From NCBI GenBank assembly GCA_023441725.1, contig JAEZNV010000131.1:1-15961 (forward strand): a stretch of DNA of 15,961 bases, read 5' to 3'. The translations under genes were made by a program, and so were the position numbers. Positions 7,519-12,990 of this stretch are shown here, in pieces. Position 1 is the stretch's first letter; every line of letters starts with the position of its first letter. The notes below the pieces were generated by a model. It worked only from the letters and a program-made list of their open reading frames with translations, had not been told where the DNA came from and ran no database searches. The DNA comes from Actinomycetes bacterium. Its GTDB lineage: Bacteria > Actinomycetota > Coriobacteriia > Coriobacteriales > Coriobacteriaceae.

Positions 7519-8514
7519 TTCGCTCGAGCCGGAATCGGTCGTCTCGGACGTGTCGGAACTGTCATCCGAGCTCTCGTCCTTCGTCTTGGTCGCAGCATCG
7601 CGCGACGTTCCCTGCGGCGTACTATTAGCGGTGCTCACGTCCTCGTCCGAGGCCGACTGTTCGTCGGTCAACGAGGTGATGACGAGCACCTCCTCGTTAT
7701 TCTCTGCCGTGGTCTGGGCACGTACGACGATGGTGTAATACACATCGTTGGCCGACTTCTCCACCGAGGAAACAGTGCCGAGCGGCAGGCCCTTGGGGAA
7801 CACGCCGCCAATGCCAGAGGTCACGATGATGTCGCCGACTTTGACGTCGGAGTCAACACTCACGTACTCAAGGCGCAGGGTGCCATCGGGCTGGCCCTGC
7901 AGCATACCCTGGGCGCGCGTGTCCTGCACCATAGCGGACACGCCCGAGTTCTCGTCACCAATCAGGCGCACGGTAGAGGTCTTGGCCGATACCTCAATAA
8001 TCTGGCCGATAACACCGGCAGAACTCGTCACGGGCATGTTGATGGTCAGGCCGTCGGCAGATCCCTTGTCGATGGTAACGGTCGAGGTCCAGGCATCGCC
8101 CGACGCGCCGACAATACGAGCGGCGGTCGACTTAAGGTTGTAGGTCGATTGCAGCCCGACCAGGCCCTCCAGGCGCTCGGCAGTCTTTTGAGCCTCGGAA
8201 AGCTCTGCGACCTTAGAGGTCAGCACCTCGTTTTGCTTCTTGAGGTCATCGAGCGACTCCTGCGAAGCCGTGAGGTTGGAGAACACGTTGCCGATCGCGT
8301 TGAAGGGAGCCGCCACGACCGAGCCCACAAAGCGCACCGGCGAGGTAATCGTCGTCACACCCGAGCGCACGGCATGAATCGGCCCGGCCTCGCCCTCACG
8401 GATATAAAACGTGAGCAGCAACACCGAAATCAGGCTGAAAACAATCAACGGGCGCATACCCGTTGATTGTCGCTTGGTATTCAGATTTGGAGAGAAACCC
8501 GAAGATCGTGCCAA
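7516..8514 (-). CDS. mreC: MreC, rod shape-determining protein
   Basis: 332 residues. There is a short basic cytoplasmic N-terminus, one membrane segment at 22-38, a predicted coiled coil at about 84-118 (ESLDDLKKQNEVLTSKVAEL) and then a beta-rich extracytoplasmic domain. The strongest signature is DIIVTSGIGGVFPKGLPLGT (228-247), the conserved MreC motif. Residues from about 282 to the end form a Ser/Thr/Asp/Glu-rich tail (DESSDDSSDTSETTDSGSSE), probably disordered; most MreC proteins end near the beta domain. MreC assembles on the outer face and binds class B PBPs, connecting MreB to PBP2/RodA, all encoded in this operon. The start is TTG at 8512-8514, with AGGTGG seven bases upstream and no ATG that fits; the gap from mreB is 21 bp. 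Confidence 0.94.
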   Translation of the reverse strand: MARSSGFSPNLNTKRQSTGMRPLIVFSLISVLLLTFYIREGEAGPIHAVRSGVTTITSPVRFVGSVVAAPFNAIGNVFSNLTASQESLDDLKKQNEVLTSKVAELSEAQKTAERLEGLVGLQSTYNLKSTAARIVGASGDAWTSTVTIDKGSADGLTINMPVTSSAGVIGQIIEVSAKTSTVRLIGDENSGVSAMVQDTRAQGMLQGQPDGTLRLEYVSVDSDVKVGDIIVTSGIGGVFPKGLPLGTVSSVEKSANDVYYTIVVRAQTTAENNEEVLVITSLTDEQSASDEDVSTANSTPQGTSRDAATKTKDESSDDSSDTSETTDSGSSE

Positions 8515-8535
8515 ATGGAATCCACCTTTTGGAAA

Positions 8536-9579
8536 TTAAGCATTGGTTTGGACGAAGCCACCGTCAAAGGCGTTGGCCTCGAGCACGCGGGCGCAGCCGT
8601 TTACGACGTTATCGAGCGCCGTGGGGCTGACGTTGACCGAAACGCCGGTCTCGTCGCGCAGGCGCACGTCGAGGCCGCGAAGCAGCGCACCGCCGCCGGT
8701 CAGCAGAATGCCGTAGTACATAAGGTCCGAGGCAAGATCGGGCGGCGTGGCGTCCAGAGCGTCCTTAACGGCCTTGGCCATCTCGTCGAGCGGCTTGTTA
8801 AGCGCGCGACGAATCTCCTCGCTCTCAATGCGCACGGTCTTGGGCAGGCCCGTGATAACGTCGCGTCCGTTGACCTCGACGTCGAGCTCGTCCTTGAGCG
8901 GCACGGCGGAGCCGACCTTGATCTTGATGTCCTCGGCCGTGCGCTCGCCGATGGCCAGGTTGTAGGCATCGCGAACATGGGTGAGGATAGCTTGGTCGAA
9001 CTCATCGCCGGCAATGCGGATGGACTGCGACACGACAATACCGCCCATAGCGATAACGGCGACCTCGGTGGTGCCGCCGCCGATATCGATGACCATGGAG
9101 CCCGTGGGCTCCTCGACGGGCAGGTCGGCGCCGATGGCAGCCGCCATGGGCTCCTCGATCAGATAGGCCTGGCGAGCGCCGGCCTGGATCGTGGCCTCAA
9201 AGACGGCGCGCTTCTCGACCGACGTGACGCCGGAGGGAACGCAGACGACGACGCGCGGACGCGGAGTCCACGGATAGCGCTTCTCGGAAGCCTTGTCGAT
9301 AAAGTAGCGAAGCATGGCCTCGGTGACATCGAAGTCGGCGATGACGCCGTCCTTAAGGGGACGAACGGCCACGATGTTGCCGGGCGTACGGCCGAGCATG
9401 CGCTTGGCCTCGATGCCGACTGCCAGGATGCGCTCATCGTTCTTGTCGATAGCGACAACGGAGGGCTCGCGGATGACGATGCCCTTGCCGCGCACGGAGA
9501 CGAGCGTATTGGCGGTGCCGAGGTCGATGGCGAGATCGCCCGCATAGCTACCGAAGAACATATCCATCAAAGAAAACAA
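8536..9579 (-). CDS. mreB: MreB, actin-like rod shape-determining protein
   Basis: 347 residues, normal family length. Actin-fold motifs are complete: AIDLGTANT (phosphate 1, 17-25), E143 in IEEPMAAAIG (catalytic glutamate region), VIDIGGGTTE (phosphate 2, 163-172) and LTGGGALLRG (adenosine site, 293-302). The N-terminus MFSLMDMFFGSY is hydrophobic/amphipathic, in keeping with direct membrane binding. MreB polymerises under the membrane and orients lateral-wall synthesis through MreC, MreD, RodA and PBP2, all downstream in the same operon. The TTG at 9577-9579 lies five bases after AGGAG; an internal ATG (residue 5) would be 17 bases from that site, so TTG is preferred. C-terminal residues after 335 are variable. 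Paralogues such as Mbl cannot be excluded, but the mreCD context supports the name. Confidence 0.96.
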   Translation of the reverse strand: MFSLMDMFFGSYAGDLAIDLGTANTLVSVRGKGIVIREPSVVAIDKNDERILAVGIEAKRMLGRTPGNIVAVRPLKDGVIADFDVTEAMLRYFIDKASEKRYPWTPRPRVVVCVPSGVTSVEKRAVFEATIQAGARQAYLIEEPMAAAIGADLPVEEPTGSMVIDIGGGTTEVAVIAMGGIVVSQSIRIAGDEFDQAILTHVRDAYNLAIGERTAEDIKIKVGSAVPLKDELDVEVNGRDVITGLPKTVRIESEEIRRALNKPLDEMAKAVKDALDATPPDLASDLMYYGILLTGGGALLRGLDVRLRDETGVSVNVSPTALDNVVNGCARVLEANAFDGGFVQTNA

Positions 9580-9624
9580 CGCAACTCCTGATGTGTTGGA
9601 TGATTGCTGGAAAACTACTAGCCC

Positions 9625-9630
9625 ATCATA
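9625..9630 (-). promoter_or_regulatory. Possible -10 element of an mreB promoter
   Basis: TATGAT (five of six matches to TATAAT) lies on the minus strand 46-51 bases before the mreB TTG, which would give a ~40-base leader. No good -35 is visible at 16-18 bases because that region is the stem-loop at 9640-9672. It would allow mreB to be transcribed independently of the TPR gene. Confidence 0.3.
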
Positions 9631-9639
9631 CTAGCGCAA

Positions 9640-9672
9640 GCCCGGCACCTCACTTGCGGTGAAGCGCCGGGC
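9640..9672 (-). terminator. Stem-loop between the TPR gene and mreB (weak terminator or processing site)
   Basis: Minus-strand RNA would fold GCCCGGC with GCCGGGC and, inside it, GCTTCAC with GTGAGGT (two G-U pairs) around the loop CGCAA: a 14-bp stem beginning 23 bases after the TPR stop. The following bases are TTGCGC, so the U-tract expected of an intrinsic terminator is nearly absent. It may attenuate, be a processing or stability element, or mark the boundary of the mre operon. Its core TTGCGGTGAA (plus strand 9654-9663) recurs in the arms of the inverted repeat at 12903-12979. Confidence 0.5.
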
Positions 9673-9694
9673 AGAGCCAAATCTCATAAGGTCA

Positions 9695-10990
9695 CTACTG
9701 GTTGTCAGCGGCCGAGAAATCGATATCGAAGGAGGAAACGGCCCAACCGATATGGTTGCCGGAGCGCACGAATTTAACGGTGTACTCCTGTTCGCCGCCC
9801 TTGGACAGCGAAGCCTTCACCTTGGCGGTGGTCTCGGTCATGGACTGATCCATACCCTCGATGGAGACGGTGGCGCCCTGCGGGATCGAGGAGATGATCA
9901 TCGCCTTGGCGTCCTCGGACAGGCTCGAGGCCAGGCAGGACTCGGCCTTGGCGGTATCGCCGTCGCCGGCAGCCTGGAACAGGTCGGTGATGACGGACTC
10001 CTGCGAGGGGTAGCCCATGCCGCGCGTATAAGCATAGCCAAGACCGCCGGCAGCGATCACGATGAGCAGAAGCAGTACCAGGAAGATCTTGAGACCCGTG
10101 TGGCGGTGGCGACGACGAACCTTGGCCTGCTTGCGGTCCTGCTGGACCATCTCGGACTCGGACAGCGTAAAGAAGCCGGTGTCAGAGGGGTCGGGCATAA
10201 ACTGACCGGTCGCGCCCGTGGGATCGAGCGGGTCGACAGCGGGAGCGTCCATCGCGGGAGCCGGGGCCGTGGACATGGCCGTCTGGGCCGAAAGCGCGGC
10301 GAGCGAATCGTGCACGCGGGCAAGCTCGTCGGCCTGCTCGGGCGTGAGCTGGTAGATACCGTCGGCGGTAGCGGCGTTAAAGGCATCGAGCGCATCGGAG
10401 GGACGGCCGGCGGCGGAAAGCGCTTGGCCCATGCCGGCGTTGAGGGCGCGCGTATCGTCGCGCGGGCCGGCAAAGTCGATAGCCGTGCGGTAGGTCTCAA
10501 CGGCGTCCGCGGGGCGGCCGAGCTTGATGAAGCAGCGGCCCAGATCGCCGAGGGCGGCGGCAGGAGCCGGGTTGGCGCCGTCGATGGCAGCCTGACGGAA
10601 GGCAGTACCGGCGTTGGCAAAGTCGCCCGACTGGAACAGTGCGTTGCCCAGACCCAGGTAGGCCTTAAAAGGCGTGGCGTAGGAAGCGTCCTGGGTAGCT
10701 GCAGAGAACGCCTGGGCGGCCGTGGTGTAGTCGCCCACCGCGGCGAGTGCCTTGCCGCGGTTGGTGAGCAGGGCGCCGCGCTTGCCATAGGCGCCGTCGT
10801 TGAGGGCGGCGGCGTAGGCCTCGGCGGCCTCGGCGTACATGCCCAGATGCATCAGGGCGTTGCCGCGCAGGTGGTCGGCCTCACCCATGATCTCGTTGGG
10901 GGTCTTTGCCGCACCAAGCATCTGGGCGGCAGCGGAAAAATCACCCGCGCGATAAGCGGCGCGGCCCTGTTGGATCAGCTGGCTATTCAA
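9695..10990 (-). CDS. TPR-repeat protein with a single membrane segment and extracytoplasmic domain
   Basis: 431 residues. The first ~210 are helical repeats with TPR spacing (AAYRAGDFSAAAQML, LRGNALMHLGMYAEAAEAY, NRGKALAAVGDYTTAAQAF, YLGLGNALFQSGDFANAGTA, LGRCFIKLGRPADAVETY, AGMGQALSAAGRPSDALDAF), about six units. A proline/aspartate-rich linker follows (240-275), then a basic stretch (KVRRRHRH, 290-297) and one membrane helix (300-320). By the positive-inside rule the TPRs are cytoplasmic and the ~110-residue C-terminal domain is outside. That domain (SQESVITDLFQAAGDGDTAK onward) has the look of a small lipoprotein-type or NTF2-like domain, but I do not recognise it firmly. TPRs usually mediate protein-protein contacts. 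The start is TTG at 10988-10990 after AAAGGGG; the cyclophilin gene ends 11 bases upstream, so they form one unit. Function unknown. Confidence 0.85.
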   Translation of the reverse strand: MNSQLIQQGRAAYRAGDFSAAAQMLGAAKTPNEIMGEADHLRGNALMHLGMYAEAAEAYAAALNDGAYGKRGALLTNRGKALAAVGDYTTAAQAFSAATQDASYATPFKAYLGLGNALFQSGDFANAGTAFRQAAIDGANPAPAAALGDLGRCFIKLGRPADAVETYRTAIDFAGPRDDTRALNAGMGQALSAAGRPSDALDAFNAATADGIYQLTPEQADELARVHDSLAALSAQTAMSTAPAPAMDAPAVDPLDPTGATGQFMPDPSDTGFFTLSESEMVQQDRKQAKVRRRHRHTGLKIFLVLLLLIVIAAGGLGYAYTRGMGYPSQESVITDLFQAAGDGDTAKAESCLASSLSEDAKAMIISSIPQGATVSIEGMDQSMTETTAKVKASLSKGGEQEYTVKFVRSGNHIGWAVSSFDIDFSAADNQ

Positions 10991-11001
10991 GGAAGTCCCC
11001 T

Positions 11002-11544
11002 TTACTCGTGAACGATCTCGACATGAACGATCTCGTCGCCGGCGCGCAGCTGCGAGATGACGTCGAGGCCCTCGACCGTGGTGCCAAAGACGGTATAGCC
11101 GGAGTCGAGGTTGTGCTGGGCGCCCAGGCAGAAGTAGAACTGCGAGCCCGCGGAATCGGGATCCATGGAGCGGGCCATGGCAAGCGCGCCGTCAACATGG
11201 CTGTTGCGCGGATTGGTGACAAACTCGCCCTTGATGCAGTAGCCGGGGCCGCCGGTACCGGGCATGCCGTCGGGACCCTCAAGGCCGGCAGCGACGTCGG
11301 CGCCGGACATATCGCGGGTATTGGGGTCGCCGCCCTGGATCACAAAGCCAGGCACATAGCGATGGAACTTAAGGCCGTCATAGAAGCCCATCGTGGAAAG
11401 CTCACAGAAGTTCGCCACATGGATGGGGGCGCCCTCACCGTCAAACTTGACCTTGATGGTGCCCTTCGACGTCTCGATCACCGCGCACTCGTCACCGACG
11501 AGCTGGTACTCGGGCGTATAGAGCTCTTTCTTAAAACCAAACAT
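11002..11544 (-). CDS. Cyclophilin-type peptidyl-prolyl cis-trans isomerase
   Basis: 180 residues, no signal peptide, so cytoplasmic. The cyclophilin core is clear: GFYDGLKFHRYVPGFVIQGG (53-72) with catalytic R62, F67 and Q70; GALAMARSMDPDSAGSQFYF (119-138); and LDSGYTVFGTTVEGLDVI (146-163). The family interconverts cis and trans X-Pro bonds and assists folding. The ATG at 11542-11544 has AAGGA five bases before it. The reading frame stays open further upstream to 11613, but that stretch covers the promoter at 11584-11613, so an extended start is rejected. The TPR membrane gene follows after 11 bp. Single-domain cyclophilins are often annotated ppiA or ppiB; sequence alone does not choose between those names. 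Confidence 0.94.
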   Translation of the reverse strand: MFGFKKELYTPEYQLVGDECAVIETSKGTIKVKFDGEGAPIHVANFCELSTMGFYDGLKFHRYVPGFVIQGGDPNTRDMSGADVAAGLEGPDGMPGTGGPGYCIKGEFVTNPRNSHVDGALAMARSMDPDSAGSQFYFCLGAQHNLDSGYTVFGTTVEGLDVISQLRAGDEIVHVEIVHE

Positions 11545-11583
11545 GTGGTTCCTTCCTCGTGCGTTTAAAGCATATTTGTACGA

Positions 11584-11613
11584 ATTGTAGCAATAAGCAC
11601 GGACTTCCATCAA
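11584..11613 (-). promoter_or_regulatory. Promoter of the cyclophilin-TPR unit
   Basis: On the minus strand TTGATG (11613-11608) and TACAAT (11589-11584) are separated by 18 bases, good matches to sigma-70-type -35 and -10 boxes. Transcription would begin near 11577, giving a leader of about 33 bases before the ATG at 11544. Confidence 0.6.
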
Positions 11614-11649
11614 TTGCGCACGCAGGTTATGCCGCCGGAGGGCAACAAA

Positions 11650-12804
11650 TTACGAACGCTGCTGCGGCCTCCAGGCGCTCACGTTGGCGTCGTACTGGTT
11701 AAGCGCGCTGTTGCCGCCTTGTGCGATGGGCGCCAGGATCTCGCTCTGACGGGCGCTCAGCGACTCGCCGTCGGGAATGGACAGCGAGATATCCCAACTC
11801 TGGCAGATCACGTCGACACGCTCGTACATCCACTGGGCAAGCTGCTTTAGATGATCGATGTCCTCCGCATAGACCGTGTCGTCCTGAACCTTGAGGTTGT
11901 TGAGCTCATCCTGGGTCTTTTTAATCTGATCGCGCAGAGCATAGGCGCTCTGCGACAGCTCCTGGCGGGTGGAGAGCGGTGTGCGCAGATAGCCGTTATT
12001 AAACGAATCGATGACCTCGCCAATCTGATCCTCGTCGCTGTACGACACGATGGTCTGGTACAGGCCGTCGAGCCTGGTGTAGAGCTGGTCGTCGGTTAAG
12101 ACGGTCTCCTCCTGAACGACCTCGGACGCATCCTCTTGCTTGGACTCTTTCTCGGTGGCCTCGCCCTTTTGGCGCGACGGGAAGGTGGTCTTGGCGGCCT
12201 GGCCAAACTGGTCGTAGAAGCCGGGCATGACGCCCATGGGATCGGCAGTCACAAACCAATACGCACCACCGCACACGGCGGCGAGCACCGCGATAATGAT
12301 GAGCGGTTTGGGGATATGGCGCTTGTGCTTGTGATAGGCATCCTCGTCGGGGTGGACCTTGCGCTTGGGCTTTTGCTTTTTGGGCTGGGCATCATCGCGC
12401 AGGGACACCGGCGTGGGGATATCGACCTTGGGGATACCAAAGTCCTTATCGAAGGCAGGCAGCACGCAGGTCTCGTTGGGGTCGGCTGCGTCGGAGAGCA
12501 CCGCGGCGGCAGATGCCGGCGCGTGGGGCACCTCGGTATCGATCTGCTCCTGCGTCAGGCGCGGAAAGCCGGCCGTGCGCCCTGCGGCCAGGTCGGATGC
12601 GGCCGCGTCCTCGGAAAGGATGCCTGGCGCGGGGCGTCCACACTTGGGACAGGTACGGTCATGCGGGGACAGACGGGCGCCGCAGCCGTCGCAGAACACG
12701 AACTCGGTATGCTCGGGTCCATCGCCCGGACCAACGTATGCGTTGCAATAGGGGCAGAACGAGGCGCCGTCCTCGATGGTCTTTAGGCAATGCGGGCAGA
12801 TCAC
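11650..12804 (-). CDS. Membrane-anchored double zinc-ribbon protein of unknown function
   Basis: 384 residues from GTG at 12802-12804. Two zinc ribbons open the protein: CPHC (C3, C6) with CPYC (C17, C20), and CDGC (C38, C41) with CPKC (C52, C55). An acidic, Ala-rich disordered stretch follows, then a Lys-rich segment (QPKKQKPKRKVHPDE), a single membrane helix at about 166-186 (LIIIAVLAAVCGGAYWFVTA), and a ~195-residue extracytoplasmic part that is charged and helical (DDQLYTRLDGLYQTIVSYSD, LRDQIKKTQDELNNLKVQDD). Zinc-ribbon plus one membrane helix is a common layout for poorly characterised Gram-positive envelope proteins. An in-frame TTG at 12834 was rejected: it has no ribosome-binding site, while GTG lies five bases after AAGAGG and begins right at the first ribbon. 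It sits alone, with 186 bp upstream and 105 bp downstream. No function assigned. Confidence 0.85.
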   Translation of the reverse strand: MICPHCLKTIEDGASFCPYCNAYVGPGDGPEHTEFVFCDGCGARLSPHDRTCPKCGRPAPGILSEDAAASDLAAGRTAGFPRLTQEQIDTEVPHAPASAAAVLSDAADPNETCVLPAFDKDFGIPKVDIPTPVSLRDDAQPKKQKPKRKVHPDEDAYHKHKRHIPKPLIIIAVLAAVCGGAYWFVTADPMGVMPGFYDQFGQAAKTTFPSRQKGEATEKESKQEDASEVVQEETVLTDDQLYTRLDGLYQTIVSYSDEDQIGEVIDSFNNGYLRTPLSTRQELSQSAYALRDQIKKTQDELNNLKVQDDTVYAEDIDHLKQLAQWMYERVDVICQSWDISLSIPDGESLSARQSEILAPIAQGGNSALNQYDANVSAWRPQQRS

Positions 12805-12809
12805 GGCAT

Positions 12810-12815
12810 CCTCTT
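12810..12815 (-). promoter_or_regulatory. Ribosome-binding site fixing the zinc-ribbon protein start
   Basis: AAGAGG on the minus strand, five bases before the GTG at 12804. It lies inside the reading frame that would be used from the TTG at 12834, so it favours the shorter protein. Confidence 0.6.
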
Positions 12816-12844
12816 TCCGAAGCAATTCAAACAATTGAGGTTAG

Positions 12845-12853
12845 AGCATAACA
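12845..12853 (-). promoter_or_regulatory. Possible extended -10 promoter of the zinc-ribbon gene
   Basis: TGTTATGCT on the minus strand is an extended -10 (TG, one base, then TATGCT with four matches to TATAAT). Transcription would start near 12838, about 34 bases before the GTG. I see no convincing -35. Confidence 0.35.
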
Positions 12854-12902
12854 TCGACACGGCCCCACAAGCGCAAGGCACCAATTCAACATCGCCGCTC
12901 AC

Positions 12903-12979
12903 CCCTAAGTTGCGGTGAAATAGGGACTGAATAGGAGGTTAAAACGCTTAAACAGTCCCTATTTCACCGCAACTTAGGG
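12903..12979. repeat. 77-bp inverted-repeat element with perfect 27-bp arms
   Basis: The arms at 12903-12929 and 12953-12979 are exact reverse complements over 27 bases and flank a 23-base loop. The arm begins CCCTAAGTTGCGGTGAAATA and ends GGGACTG. The loop contains AGGAGGT at 12933-12939 on the plus strand, so the minus-strand transcript shows ACCUCCU in the loop, the anti-Shine-Dalgarno core. The loop also contains an imperfect 16-base palindrome (12938-12953). The element starts 11 bases after the ATPase stop and lies ~100 bp before the zinc-ribbon start. The minus-strand continuation is GGTGAGC, with no U-tract, so it is not a textbook intrinsic terminator, though such a stem could still block or stabilise transcripts. 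It has no coding capacity and no adjoining transposase; a REP- or MITE-like dispersed repeat is my best reading. Confidence 0.9.
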
Positions 12980-12990
12980 AGGCGTTGGGG

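Noticed and set aside
8467..9591. Long plus-strand open frame opposite mreB
   Set aside because: It is antisense to a fully convincing mreB and its product has no recognisable motif; long open antisense frames are expected in GC-rich DNA.
9659..11011. 450-residue plus-strand open frame opposite the TPR gene
   Set aside because: Shadow of the TPR gene; Gly/Arg/Ala-rich sequence without domain features, while the minus-strand product has TPR repeats and a membrane helix.
11545..11613. N-terminal extension of the cyclophilin
   Set aside because: The extension covers the -35 and -10 boxes, and a good ribbon-independent start with its own ribosome-binding site exists at 11544.
11620..11649. Terminator after the zinc-ribbon gene
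   Set aside because: Only very short GC-rich stems (for example TGCG/CGCA) without a U-tract; not enough to call.
12805..12834. TTG start at 12834 for the zinc-ribbon protein
   Set aside because: No ribosome-binding site precedes it and it falls about four bases into the predicted transcript; GTG at 12804 fits better.
12903..12979. Insertion sequence or CRISPR repeat as explanation of the inverted repeat
   Set aside because: No transposase, target duplication or further direct repeat copies are visible in the window; there is only one hairpin unit.
12903..12979. Ordinary intrinsic terminator of the ATPase gene
   Set aside because: Neither strand has a T-run after the stem, and the loop is 23 bases long; it may affect transcription but does not fit the standard form.
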